Assembly: GCA_014238335.1 (NCBI GenBank)
Contig: JABABI010000006.1
Coordinates: 15,246-79,245, forward strand
Direction of reading: 5' to 3'
From: Fuerstiella sp.
GTDB taxonomy: Bacteria; Planctomycetota; Planctomycetia; Planctomycetales; Planctomycetaceae
Length of the DNA: 64,000 bases
In this document: positions 7,294 through 16,538 of the stretch, one piece after another
Layout of the letters: every line of letters begins with the position of its first letter
Position numbering within the stretch: position 1 is the first letter of the stretch
Position numbers and translations under genes: made by a program
Notes under the pieces: model-generated
Told to the model about the DNA's origin: nothing
Seen by the model: the letters and a program-made list of their open reading frames with translations, nothing else
The model's database searches: none

Positions 7294-9147
7294 ATGTCTA
7301 TTGCCATTCCGACCGAAATCATGCCCGAAAACGTCACGCGCCGCAATGACATCCGCAATATCGCGATCATTGCCCATGTTGACCACGGCAAAACATCGCT
7401 GGTCGACTGCCTGATCAAGCACAGCGGTATGTTCCGTGACAATCAGAAGATGCAGGAGTTCATGCTGGACAGCAATGATCTTGAACGAGAACGTGGCATC
7501 ACGATTCTGGCGAAGAACATTGCCATGATGTACCAGGACGTACGAATCAATATCATCGACACGCCAGGCCATGCCGACTTCGGCGGCGAAGTGGAACGCG
7601 TGCTAAAAATGGCTGATGGAGCCCTGCTGCTGGTCGACGCCTTTGAGGGACCGCGCCCGCAAACTCGATTTGTTCTGCAGAAAGCGCTGGAGAACAATCT
7701 GAAGCTGATGGTCGTCATCAACAAGATTGACCGCCCCGACTGTCGCCCTGACGAAGTGCTTTCACAGACTTTCGATCTTCTGGTGGAACTGGGTGCAGAC
7801 GACGAAACGCTCGATTTCCCCTACATCTTCACCAGTGCCAAAGAAGGCTATGCCGTTCACGACGCGACAAAGCGGGAGGGTAACATTTGCCCGTTGCTGG
7901 ACATGGTGATGGACAAAATTCCAGGGCCGGTCGTTCGTCCTGATGACCCTCTGCAGTTGATGGTCACGTCACTGGAGTGGTCCAAATACGTGGGCCGCAT
8001 CGCCACGGGACGGATCGCCGCCGGTCAGCTGCGCACCGGACAGCAAATCGCTCTGACGAAACAGGACGGAACCATCGTCAAACAAAAGGTCGACCAGGTT
8101 CAGCTATTCAGCAATCTGGGACGCTCCGATGCAGAGGAGGCATCTGCTGGCGACATCGTGGCAGTGGTGGGACTGAACGACCCAGAAATCGGCGACACCA
8201 TCGCTGACGTCGACAATCCCGTCGCCCTGGAACGCGTTGAAGTTGACGAACCCACACTTTCCATGAAGTTCACGATCAACAGTTCTCCACTGGCCGGGCA
8301 GCATGGCAAGTACGTGACCAGTCGCAATCTGCGGGAACGACTGTATCGCGAACTGCAGTCCAACGTCGCCCTACGGCTTGAGGAAACAGAGGACAAGGAT
8401 TCGTTCAAGGTCTCCGGACGCGGTATCCTGCACCTGGCCGTGCTGATTGAAACGATGCGTCGCGAAGGATTCGAATTGTCGGTTGGCAAGCCGGAAGTCA
8501 TCATCAAGGAAATAGATGGCAAACGCTGCGAGCCCTACGAATTGCTGGTTGTCGACGTTCCGGCCGCTGACGTCGGTGCCGTCATGGAACTGGTCGGCAA
8601 TCGACGTGCCCAGACGATTGAAATGACGGCGACCGGAACTGGTATGACTCACCTGGAGTTCAACATCCCGGCCCGAGGACTCATCGGTCTGCGAACGAGA
8701 ATGCTCAACGCGACGCGCGGCGAGGCTATCATGCATCACGTCTTTTCCGATTACCGTCCGATCGAAGGCGATATCCCAGCCCGGGCGAACGGTGTGCTGG
8801 TATCACAGGTCCAGGGCACGGCTGTCGGCTACGCCTTGTGGAAGCTGCAGGAACGAGCGGACATGTTTACCAGCCCGGGTGACGACGTTTACGAAGGCAT
8901 GATCATCGGGGAAAACAGTCGTGAGAACGATATGGTCGTCAATCCGATCAAGGAAAAGAAGCTGACCAACGTGCGTTCGTCCGGTGCCGACGATGCCATC
9001 GTCCTGCGGCCACCACGAGACATGTCTCTGGAAGCGGCTCTGGAGTACATTGAATGGGACGAGTACGTTGAGATCACGCCCAAGGTCATTCGGATGCGAA
9101 AAACTTACCTGACCGAAAACGGCCGCAAACGCTTCGCGCGGAAGTAG
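7294..9147 (+). CDS. typA: Ribosome-associated translational GTPase TypA/BipA
   Basis: A 617-residue translation-factor GTPase, the usual TypA length. G1 is AHVDHGKT (27-34), the effector region has ERERGITI, G3 is DTPGH (89-93) and G4 is NKID (143-146). EF-G-like domains III and V follow, with the TypA-specific C-terminal domain (RENDMVVNPIKEKKLTNVR). It binds the 70S ribosome and supports growth under stress and cold. Another in-frame ATG at 7321 (MPENVTRRND) would give a more typical N terminus; no clear Shine-Dalgarno sequence separates the options. Monocistronic; a palindromic repeat begins about 24 bases after the stop. Confidence 0.96.
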   Translation: MSIAIPTEIMPENVTRRNDIRNIAIIAHVDHGKTSLVDCLIKHSGMFRDNQKMQEFMLDSNDLERERGITILAKNIAMMYQDVRINIIDTPGHADFGGEVERVLKMADGALLLVDAFEGPRPQTRFVLQKALENNLKLMVVINKIDRPDCRPDEVLSQTFDLLVELGADDETLDFPYIFTSAKEGYAVHDATKREGNICPLLDMVMDKIPGPVVRPDDPLQLMVTSLEWSKYVGRIATGRIAAGQLRTGQQIALTKQDGTIVKQKVDQVQLFSNLGRSDAEEASAGDIVAVVGLNDPEIGDTIADVDNPVALERVEVDEPTLSMKFTINSSPLAGQHGKYVTSRNLRERLYRELQSNVALRLEETEDKDSFKVSGRGILHLAVLIETMRREGFELSVGKPEVIIKEIDGKRCEPYELLVVDVPAADVGAVMELVGNRRAQTIEMTATGTGMTHLEFNIPARGLIGLRTRMLNATRGEAIMHHVFSDYRPIEGDIPARANGVLVSQVQGTAVGYALWKLQERADMFTSPGDDVYEGMIIGENSRENDMVVNPIKEKKLTNVRSSGADDAIVLRPPRDMSLEAALEYIEWDEYVEITPKVIRMRKTYLTENGRKRFARK

Positions 9148-9170
9148 CCGGTGCGGCGACGTGTTTAGCT

Positions 9171-9229
9171 CTCGGTACCAAACTTCAGTTTGGGAACGAA
9201 TAGCCGCGATGCTCTGCTTCGCTGCAAAA
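9171..9229 (+). repeat. Intergenic palindromic repeat, family 2, copy 1
   Basis: CTCGGTACCAAACTTCAG followed by TTTGGGAACGA forms an imperfect hairpin, with tail GATGCTCTGCTTCGCTGC at 9207-9224. The same hairpin-plus-tail layout recurs at 10971, 26184, 34597 and, inverted, 34669. Located just after typA. Confidence 0.7.
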
Positions 9230-9283
9230 CGCTGAATCGCCGATCTGGTGGAACGAGGTGTCCCGTTAAGCCTGTTGCACGGG

Positions 9284-10900
9284 CTACTTCAACTGCCTGC
9301 GAACAAATTCGGGCAGCCGTTGATTGATGTTGATTCTGTCGCGGTCATTAGTCAGCGCCGGCCCCGTCGTGCTGCGTCCGTCCTGAATCTGCTTCCGCAG
9401 CAGAGCCACCATGGCGGCCACCCGTTGCGGATGATCCGCAGCCAGATTGTGGTCCTCGTGAAGATCAGCGGACAGATTAAACAGCTGTACAAAGGGAGCG
9501 TTACTAAGGTCGTTCCACATTGGGGCGGCACCAAAACGTTTCACCGCTTTTCGCCATGCTTTTTCTGACGGCGGTACATTTCCATACCGACCGTGCGTGC
9601 CGCTGCCAGGGCACAGGCAGAGTTTCCATTCGTCGTCGCGCACCACAAACGGACCGATGGATTGCATGATCAGATTTCGACGGACGCCGTCACGTTTGCA
9701 GTTGCGCAGTAGTCGCGCGAAACTGATCGAATCCGGTGCGTTCTTTGCATCGAGTTTGGCCTCAGCAACTTCGGCAAACGTCGCCATCAGGTCATTCAGG
9801 CCGATCAGTGCGCCGGATTCGCCGCCGGCCTGAATCACGGCTGGCCAATGGGCGACCAACGGAACGCGCAGGCCGCCTTCGTACACAGAGAACTTGTAGC
9901 CACGGTGTGGACCACTGGAGAAATGTCCTTGTTTTTCCAGCAATCGAATCTGCCCCGGGGTAGCTTTCAGAATATTGCCGGCATAACTCGCAGCACCGTG
10001 ATCGGATGAAAACAGCACGAGTGTATTCTCATAGCAACCGTTTCGTTTTAATGCACTGATTACTCGTTCCACGGCATGGTCGACCTCCATCACGAAGTCT
10101 CCATACACTCCCAGTTTGCTTGTTCCCTGAAACGCCCTGCCGGGGCTCGTCGGTGTGTGCGGTCCCGTCAGAGCCAGGTAAAGGAAGAAGGGTTCGCCGT
10201 CCTGCTGACGGTCGATGAAGGACTCACCTTCGCGATAGAACGTCTCCAGCACTTCGTGATCCTGAAAATCCTTTTCCGCCGGCCCGACACGATTGAAGGC
10301 ACTCCACCCCTTTTGCGCCGTGACTTCGCCCTGCCAGACATTGTTCCGAGCAAAGGCGTAGGGATACATATCCAGCGAACCGGGCAGGATAAAACTGTCA
10401 TCAAAACCATACTGGGGCGGTCCAATCTTCAGAGGCTTCGTGTAATCGACGTTCGTCTCGTTCTGCACTTCGCCGTCTTTGGTCGTCATCTCCGTGCCCA
10501 GATGCCATTTGCCTACATAGCCTGTCCTGTACCCTGTGCCCTGAAACATTTTTCCCAGCGTAAAAGTAGACGTATCATACCGGGGCCCGACAAATCCCCA
10601 CGCTCCACCTGGATGAGCCTTGCCCAGACGCCACGGATATCGCCCGGTCATGATGGCGGCTCGTGTTGGCCCACACACGGAAGCACTCACATGAGCATCG
10701 GTAAATCGCAATCCGCCACGTGCGAGCGCGTCAATATTCGGCGTGTTGATCTGACAACGCTCGCCTCCGTAACATTTCACGTCGCCGACACCCAGGTCGT
10801 CGGCCAGGATAAAAACGATGTTGGGGCGCACGTTTTCCGCGACGGCAGAAACGGACCCGACGAACCACAACAATAATAAATGCAGGACACAGCTTCGCAT
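9284..10900 (-). CDS. Secreted sulfatase (arylsulfatase A family)
   Basis: A 538-residue formylglycine sulfatase with a Sec signal peptide (residues 1-21, cut near VSAVAEN). It would hydrolyse sulfate esters, probably of sulfated polysaccharide, outside the cytoplasm. The metal-binding DDLG is at 34-37, and the FGly maturation motif CGPTRAAIMTGR starts at Cys76, which must be oxidised by an FGE or anSME enzyme (neither is in the window). GYVGKWHLG (about 128-136) and the later SSDHG metal site are present. GGAG lies 8 bases before the ATG. It is preceded upstream by a palindromic repeat and the ThuA-like gene on the same strand. Substrate unknown. Confidence 0.94.
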   Translation of the reverse strand: MRSCVLHLLLLWFVGSVSAVAENVRPNIVFILADDLGVGDVKCYGGERCQINTPNIDALARGGLRFTDAHVSASVCGPTRAAIMTGRYPWRLGKAHPGGAWGFVGPRYDTSTFTLGKMFQGTGYRTGYVGKWHLGTEMTTKDGEVQNETNVDYTKPLKIGPPQYGFDDSFILPGSLDMYPYAFARNNVWQGEVTAQKGWSAFNRVGPAEKDFQDHEVLETFYREGESFIDRQQDGEPFFLYLALTGPHTPTSPGRAFQGTSKLGVYGDFVMEVDHAVERVISALKRNGCYENTLVLFSSDHGAASYAGNILKATPGQIRLLEKQGHFSSGPHRGYKFSVYEGGLRVPLVAHWPAVIQAGGESGALIGLNDLMATFAEVAEAKLDAKNAPDSISFARLLRNCKRDGVRRNLIMQSIGPFVVRDDEWKLCLCPGSGTHGRYGNVPPSEKAWRKAVKRFGAAPMWNDLSNAPFVQLFNLSADLHEDHNLAADHPQRVAAMVALLRKQIQDGRSTTGPALTNDRDRININQRLPEFVRRQLK

Positions 10901-10970
10901 CTGAGTAGCTCCGGTTCGTTAAACGAAATCAGATTCTCCCTGCTGGCTGCAGACTCCAGCTTTGTTCTTA

Positions 10971-11023
10971 TCTCGTTCCCAGGCTCCGGCCTGGGAGCGA
11001 TTCAAAAAAGCTCTGCAACTCTA
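10971..11023 (+). repeat. Intergenic palindromic repeat, family 2, copy 2
   Basis: CTCGTTCCCAGGCTCC followed by GGCCTGGGAGCGA forms a hairpin with a Pur/Pyr loop, then the partly conserved tail AGCTCTGCAAC. It lies between the ThuA-like gene and the sulfatase, transcribed through if the two are co-expressed. Confidence 0.7.
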
Positions 11024-11033
11024 CACAGGCAAC

Positions 11034-11945
11034 CTATTGTCCTGATTTTCCACCCAGCCAGCGGCAGGCGTTTTCAATGACCTGAATAACTTCCGCCTGC
11101 TTATAGACGGGATAGGTTTCATGCCCTGGCCGAAAATAGAAGACTTTTCCCTTTCCTATATCCCACACCATTCCGCTGCGAAAACGTTCACCCAGTTGCC
11201 AGGTTTCCTCGAAGATGACCTCATCGGGATCCGGTACATGAAACGGCTCGTTGTACATTTCGGTCTGCGTGACGTGAAATGCCGATGGCAGCCCCCCGGC
11301 AATCGGATGCTGCGGCGTCTTCACCGCGATGGTGCCCGGCTTGCCGTCAGGGCGGTAGTCCGGAAAGCAGCACCACGGCAGATGAATCACTCCGTGATAT
11401 TCATCTGGCCGCTTCTTGTACCCGAAATACGCGGGTGTCGACACACTGCCATGAATCGGTACCGTTCGTTCCCGCGGTGGTGCCACCGTCTCGATCGTCA
11501 GCGACGCTCCCTCAGCATGTTCCTTGAAGTGTTTGCGACCATCCTCGACGCTGCGCCAATTCATAGCACCGACAAATGGGCGGGCCCAGTGCGCTGAATG
11601 CAGAGCGATCAGATCAAGATCGCCTGACAGCACATGGTCAACCACGCGCCGCGAATTGTCCTCGGTCACATCACTGTGCCGCGCATGTCCCCACCAGACG
11701 ATGACGTCGGCCCATTCAAGATTGACGACAGACAGTCCCTGTTCCGGATCGTCCAGAGCGACCGACCGAAACTCCAGGTCATCCGTCGAAGCTTTCAGTT
11801 GAAGGACAATTTCATTGCCCAGGAAATTGTCGTAAGCCTCTGTCTGCCGTGGCTGCCGCTCATCCCAGACCAGCACATGAACCGGCTCGGCGGCTGACGC
11901 TCGTCCGACCATGGAGCATAGAACCAAAAACAAAGCGAGTCGCAT
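11034..11945 (-). CDS. ThuA-like domain protein, exported
   Basis: A 303-residue protein with an N-terminal signal peptide (MRLALFLVLCSMVGRASAAE) and a ThuA-like (glutamine amidotransferase-like fold) domain covering the rest. Diagnostic segments are VWDERQPRQTEAY at the first strand, ADVIVWWGHARH (about 79-90), LDLIALHSAHWARPF and HPIAGGLP, ending in GKGKVFYFRPGHETYPVY. ThuA is linked to trehalose/disaccharide use in rhizobia and, more recently, to keto-sugar chemistry; planctomycetes carry many exported paralogues of unknown substrate. The downstream sulfatase on the same strand suggests a carbohydrate role, which is inference. Confidence 0.9.
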   Translation of the reverse strand: MRLALFLVLCSMVGRASAAEPVHVLVWDERQPRQTEAYDNFLGNEIVLQLKASTDDLEFRSVALDDPEQGLSVVNLEWADVIVWWGHARHSDVTEDNSRRVVDHVLSGDLDLIALHSAHWARPFVGAMNWRSVEDGRKHFKEHAEGASLTIETVAPPRERTVPIHGSVSTPAYFGYKKRPDEYHGVIHLPWCCFPDYRPDGKPGTIAVKTPQHPIAGGLPSAFHVTQTEMYNEPFHVPDPDEVIFEETWQLGERFRSGMVWDIGKGKVFYFRPGHETYPVYKQAEVIQVIENACRWLGGKSGQ

Positions 11946-12388
11946 ATTTATCGTCCATCAGAGTGCTGAGAAGAAACAACCGGCCACGTTCCGCCCACCC
12001 CTGCGATCCCTGCAGAAACAGACAGCGGCGTCCTGAATGAAATTCAGGGAAAGAATCTACGTAATTCTGCACGGAAGTGGAAACGAGTTCGTCACCAACG
12101 GAAAACACAGAGCGGCGAGCCAGGTCCGTCGCTTGTGGAAATCCAGTTCTCTGAATTGGAGTGCGGAGTCCAGTCAGTTCGTCGAACTGCGCGGTCAGCG
12201 CCCTGTGCTTGCACCTGACCGAATGCCCGGATAACTTCAATCGACAGCGACTGAATCCGACGGGCAAGACGCTTCCGGGTCGGAGATCAGGTTGAAACAA
12301 GGCATTTCGCAGTGTTTTTCCTACCTCATTCCGTTTGCCCACCGTACGACTGGGTGACGCGCAACGATGTCTCACAGTAAGAGGCAAT
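11946..12388. other. Intergenic region without recognised gene
   Basis: 443 bases between the divergent ThuA-like gene and the CRTAC1 lipoprotein gene. I saw no repeat, RNA or supported ORF. A long reverse-strand frame crosses it but is not coding in character. Confidence 0.5.
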
Positions 12389-14143
12389 ATGGACATACGA
12401 TTTTTCATTCTCATTCTATCCCTGAGCATTCCGGGGTGCGGAAATACCGTTGGCCCTGCCATTGCACCAGAAGCACCGCTGAACGATAAGCCACCACCAT
12501 CTCCCTCCACTGGAACTGCCTCAGAGCGAAGTTCGGACATCACGAGCAACATTTTCTTTGAAAATTCCACTGTCGAATCGGGAGTCGCCTTTACAAACAG
12601 AAACGGCGAAGAGGCCGGACACTTTTCAATCGTCGAATCGCTTGGCGGCGGAGTTGGAATTCTCGACGTGGATCGGGACGGCAGCGATGACATTTGGTTA
12701 CCGGGCGGCGGTACTCTTGGCGAAGACATACAGCCAGTCGGACTGACCAACGGCCTTTTTCGGAACACGGGCAACTGGCACTTTGACAACGTCACTGATC
12801 GCGCCGGCGCAGCAAAGTCTGAAATTTACAGTCACGGTATTGCCTCCGGTGACTTCGACAATGATGGGTTCGCTGACGCGCTTGTCACGGGTTATGGTGG
12901 CCTTCGGTTGTTTCATAATCTGGGAGATGGCACTTTCGAAGAAATTGCGTCCGACTGCGGACTGTCTGACCGTTCATGGGCCAGCAGTGCGGCGTGGGGC
13001 GACATCACCGGGGACGGCATACTTGACCTGTACGTGGCTCACTACGTGAACTGGAGTCCGGAGAACCACCCATTTTGTCCCGGGCCGACCGAAGCGTCAC
13101 GTGAAGTGTGCCCTCCACGTGAATTCAAAGGGCTGCCGGACACATTCTACACCGGGTCTATTGCGGGCGTCTTCAATAACGTGTCTGCCGAATATGGTCT
13201 GAAGGGTGACGGAAAAGGGCTGGGTGTTCTTATTGCGGACTTCAATCATGACCAGCAACCAGACATCTATGTAACGAATGACACCGTCCCGAATGTCCTT
13301 TATCAGAATGAAAAGGGGACTTCGTTGTCAGACGTGTCGCTGGCAAGTGGAGTCAGTCTCAGCGGACGCGGAGTTCCCGATGGCAGTATGGGGGTGCAGT
13401 TGCTCGATTATGACAACAACGGAATCTTTGACATCTGGGTGGCCAACTATGAACGTGAATCCAATGCCGTCTACCAGGGACAGGGCAACATGCTTTTCCG
13501 TCATGTCAGCAATCGAACGGGCGTGACGGCCGTTGGGGCTCTATTTGTGGGGTGGGGCACACTCTGCTTTGACGCGGACCATGACGGAGACGAAGACGTT
13601 TTTGTCTCTAATGGTCACGTGATCCGATATCCCCGCGCCTCCCCTCTCAGACAGACTCCGTTGTTCTTCGAAAACATGGCGGGAGAACGGTTTCGCAATG
13701 TCGCAGAACAGGCCGGCGCGTACATGAGCCAGCCGCATATGGCAAGAGGTTCGGCGACCTCAGATCTGGATAACGACGGTGATTGGGACGTCGTTGTCAT
13801 GCATACCGGTGAACAGACGTCGCTGCTGCAAAACACCTGCCGGACCGGCAACTATCTGACGATGGAACTTTTCGGTCGCAGTTCGTCGCGTGACGCGGTT
13901 GGGGCCGTAGTTCAGTTAACCGCTGGCGGAAAGAATATACTGCGACAGTGGGTGGGAGGTGGAAGTTATGCGTCAACCAGCACACGTCGCCTGCACTTCG
14001 GCTTCGACGCGGCCGCGGCAGTTGAACAGGTAGAGATTCGGTGGCCGTCAGGCGTCGTTCAAAAACTCTCAGACGTCACAGTAAACACGTGTATTGCTGT
14101 TGTAGAATCCAGAGATCCGGTGATTCTCTTTCAGGAAAATTAA
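12389..14143 (+). CDS. CRTAC1 family lipoprotein (FG-GAP/VCBS propeller + ASPIC/UnbV)
   Basis: A 584-residue exported lipoprotein. The start at 12389 is chosen because AGAGG lies 5 bases upstream and the protein then begins with a lipoprotein signal peptide whose lipobox LSIPGC places the lipidated Cys at 17. FG-GAP/VCBS Ca-binding repeats follow (GILDVDRDGSDD near 90, GDFDNDGFADALV, GDITGDGILDLYV, ADFNHDQQPDIYV, LDYDNNGIFDIWV, FDADHDGDEDVFV, SDLDNDGDWDVVV), then a C-terminal ASPIC/UnbV domain (GAVVQLTAGGK to RWPSGVVQKL). The fold is an integrin-like propeller. Function in planctomycetes is unknown; these often sit with TPR and DUF1559 proteins. One base separates it from the DUF3179 gene, so they are co-transcribed. 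Confidence 0.92.
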   Translation: MDIRFFILILSLSIPGCGNTVGPAIAPEAPLNDKPPPSPSTGTASERSSDITSNIFFENSTVESGVAFTNRNGEEAGHFSIVESLGGGVGILDVDRDGSDDIWLPGGGTLGEDIQPVGLTNGLFRNTGNWHFDNVTDRAGAAKSEIYSHGIASGDFDNDGFADALVTGYGGLRLFHNLGDGTFEEIASDCGLSDRSWASSAAWGDITGDGILDLYVAHYVNWSPENHPFCPGPTEASREVCPPREFKGLPDTFYTGSIAGVFNNVSAEYGLKGDGKGLGVLIADFNHDQQPDIYVTNDTVPNVLYQNEKGTSLSDVSLASGVSLSGRGVPDGSMGVQLLDYDNNGIFDIWVANYERESNAVYQGQGNMLFRHVSNRTGVTAVGALFVGWGTLCFDADHDGDEDVFVSNGHVIRYPRASPLRQTPLFFENMAGERFRNVAEQAGAYMSQPHMARGSATSDLDNDGDWDVVVMHTGEQTSLLQNTCRTGNYLTMELFGRSSSRDAVGAVVQLTAGGKNILRQWVGGGSYASTSTRRLHFGFDAAAAVEQVEIRWPSGVVQKLSDVTVNTCIAVVESRDPVILFQEN

Positions 14144-14144
14144 C

Positions 14145-14732
14145 ATGCGGACATTTTCAGTGTTGGGCATTTTCTTCGTGATGGCCGCCGTTTCGGGCTG
14201 CAGCGGTGAGTCCGCAGATGACAGCCGTCGCGCGGCAGAAGATCTCCTGTTGAATACCGCGATGCAAAACACGCCGTTTATCAGCGAGGGAATTCAGCTG
14301 CCGGAATTCGTGAACGCCGATGCCGCTGAACTCAAGGCAGAGGAACCGGTTATTGGTGTCGTGGCCAACGGCATATCGCGAGCATACAGCATCAAAGCGA
14401 TGTCCGGAATGTCATCGCATGTTGTTAATGACGTCGTCGGGACAACGCCGGTTTCAATAACCTACTGTGACCGTACCGCATGTGCTCGAGCATTTACGGA
14501 CGATACTCCGGGTCAGCCGATTTCTCTGGCAGTAGGTGGATTCTCTGACGACGAAATGCTGGTCAGGTTTCGGAAACAGATGTACAAACAGTCGTCACCG
14601 GACATTCCACTGACGGAACATGAGTGTCAGATCACCACGTGGCAGGAATGGCTGGAGCAACATCCGGATACCAAAGTGCTGACAACCATGTCTTCCGCCC
14701 AGGAACCGGATGATGCAGCCGCGCCAAACTGA
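14145..14732 (+). CDS. DUF3179-like lipoprotein
   Basis: A 195-residue lipoprotein starting one base after the preceding stop. The signal peptide ends in lipobox AVSGC with Cys19. Residues about 68-160 match the DUF3179 pattern: GVVANGISRAYSIKAM, HVVNDVVGTTPVSITYC, then TACARAF. In most DUF3179 proteins the segment after ITYC reads PLCGT/TAVVF; here it is DRTACARAF, so the Cys pair is kept in altered form. The domain's function is unknown. The operon with the CRTAC1 protein suggests they act at the same extracytoplasmic site. Confidence 0.8.
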   Translation: MRTFSVLGIFFVMAAVSGCSGESADDSRRAAEDLLLNTAMQNTPFISEGIQLPEFVNADAAELKAEEPVIGVVANGISRAYSIKAMSGMSSHVVNDVVGTTPVSITYCDRTACARAFTDDTPGQPISLAVGGFSDDEMLVRFRKQMYKQSSPDIPLTEHECQITTWQEWLEQHPDTKVLTTMSSAQEPDDAAAPN

Positions 14733-14813
14733 GCAGGATTGTCCGCTCGGGACGACGACGTTTCCAGGTTAAGCAGTACATGCCCGGCAGGGAATCCAGC
14801 TGACACCGATTGA

Positions 14814-16373
14814 TTAATCCACCGACGTTTTCTGCGCGGGGTTTGTGCCGTTTTTATAGATTGAAATCGGCAACGTCGGCTGAGTCGGCAGGAAGTTTCC
14901 GGCAATGATGTCCGTATCGCCATCGTTATCAACGTCGGACAGGGTCATGGTGGCATGAAACGGATCACCGGAACTGATCACATGTTCTTCAAATTGCCCG
15001 TCGGATGCCTGTTCTAACCAGATCGCCCCGTGAAACTTCACGGAACGGTCCTGTTGCAGTATTCGCTCGGGCAGCAGCGCAACCGCAGCGATGTCCATGT
15101 CACCGTCCAGATCGAAGTCCGTCGCCAGTGCTCGGTGAACTCCCGGCATGCTTGCCAGGTGATGGTGTTCATATCGCAAATTTCCTTTGTTCTCCAGCCA
15201 TGCAATACCGTGATATAGTTTAACGAAATGAGAATCGAACGTATCTCCATTCGTGTACAGCATGTCTTCGTCGCCGTCCTGATCAATATCGACGATGCTC
15301 AGCCCGCTGGATCCGTACGCCGGATCCGGCGCCTGATACAGCACGGTACGAGAATAACCGGTCGGGCCATTCAAATAAGCGACGATCTGTTCATGTTCCT
15401 GTGATATCAGTGCGACGATATCCGGCAGACGATCGGCGTTAAGATCTGTCACATACACATGAATGGTGCCTGGGCGATCATCCAGTTCAAGGCGATCATA
15501 AGTGGGTCTGCCGGTTTCATTTTCACCGACGTTTTCAAGCAGATAAACCCCGCCGGTTTTATGCCAGCCGAACTCGGCCACGACAAGGTCGTCGTCCGCA
15601 TCCCCGTCGATATCGGTAACTCGGACGTCCGCGATGCGACCGACGCCGTTTAATAACGTGACTTCCTGTTGATCCTTTGTTCCCAGGTCACGAATCCAGA
15701 CCAGCCTGCCGCGATCATGATCCTCCGGAAGAAAACTGCCCAGATCACAACACAGCAGGTCCTGCCGGCCGTTTTTGTCGAGATCGCAGACTCGCACCAC
15801 GGCCGGATTTGAGACGGCCGAACTGTTGGTCCACGAACTGTTTCCATCCGCGGTCAGAAGAGAAATGGTCCCGTGCTGCATGTCACTGACCCACCAGGAC
15901 AACTCTGAATCGTCCGTGTGATCGGCGACAAACGAAACCGCAGGCCGTGCTGTCGAATCCGACAATGGTGCAACGACCTGCCGAAACAGACCGCCAGAAC
16001 GGTTTGCGACAGACGGCAGGCACTCAAGCGTTTCCGGAGCACGTTCGCGGAAGTACTGTGTCACATCGGCAAGGACCGGCCTGTTCAGATCGGTTCTGCC
16101 TGACGATACGTAAAAGTCAAACCCCCTGCGGACTTCATCATGCCATGCATTTTTCGGAAAGCTTTCCGGTCGTGGTACAACGTGACAGTCTCCGCAGAAA
16201 TGGACGACATGCTGTTCCATATCAACGGAGGACACTGGATTCACTGTCGATGGTTGCACCGGTGACGTTTCAGATGCCGGGTCGCCACAGCCGCTTGTCC
16301 CGCACGATGTCAGAACCAGTACAGTCCATATCCAACGCCGTTGACGAATCACTGAGGCAGAAAAAACAAACAT
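14814..16373 (-). CDS. FG-GAP/VCBS repeat lipoprotein with CxxCH haem site
   Basis: A 519-residue exported protein. GAAGG lies 7 bases before the ATG at 16373; a longer frame to 16436 was rejected. The signal peptide ends in GTSGC (Cys29), a lipobox. CGDCH at 60-64, in the context VHFCGDCHVVPRPESFP, is a c-type haem-binding site. Then come FG-GAP repeats with calcium loops (DLDKNGRQDLL, DIDGDADDDLVV, DLNADRLPDIV, DIDQDGDEDML, DFDLDGDMDIA, DVDNDGDTDII). It likely acts as a periplasmic or surface electron-carrying or binding protein; the substrate is unknown. It converges with the CRTAC1-DUF3179 operon, 81 bases apart. Confidence 0.88.
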   Translation of the reverse strand: MFVFSASVIRQRRWIWTVLVLTSCGTSGCGDPASETSPVQPSTVNPVSSVDMEQHVVHFCGDCHVVPRPESFPKNAWHDEVRRGFDFYVSSGRTDLNRPVLADVTQYFRERAPETLECLPSVANRSGGLFRQVVAPLSDSTARPAVSFVADHTDDSELSWWVSDMQHGTISLLTADGNSSWTNSSAVSNPAVVRVCDLDKNGRQDLLCCDLGSFLPEDHDRGRLVWIRDLGTKDQQEVTLLNGVGRIADVRVTDIDGDADDDLVVAEFGWHKTGGVYLLENVGENETGRPTYDRLELDDRPGTIHVYVTDLNADRLPDIVALISQEHEQIVAYLNGPTGYSRTVLYQAPDPAYGSSGLSIVDIDQDGDEDMLYTNGDTFDSHFVKLYHGIAWLENKGNLRYEHHHLASMPGVHRALATDFDLDGDMDIAAVALLPERILQQDRSVKFHGAIWLEQASDGQFEEHVISSGDPFHATMTLSDVDNDGDTDIIAGNFLPTQPTLPISIYKNGTNPAQKTSVD

Positions 16374-16538
16374 GTGGGTACCTTCGATCTTCCTGTGCGA
16401 CGACAATTCTGATGCAGTCGACAAATTAGCTCTCAATGGATTGTGGTAGATGTCGTCGTTGCTTCAAATGGAAGAGATTTCGTTCAACATACTCTCCAAA
16501 TATAACACCAGGGTCTGATAAGTCATTTCGGAAAGCAT

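Noticed and set aside
10076..10876. Plus-strand 266-codon ORF
   Set aside because: Antisense to the sulfatase gene; no domain.
11860..12795. Reverse-strand 311-codon ORF
   Set aside because: Covers the CRTAC1 gene's 5' end and the intergenic region; sequence is Ser/Pro/Arg-rich without any domain and overlaps the start of the ThuA-like gene on the same strand.
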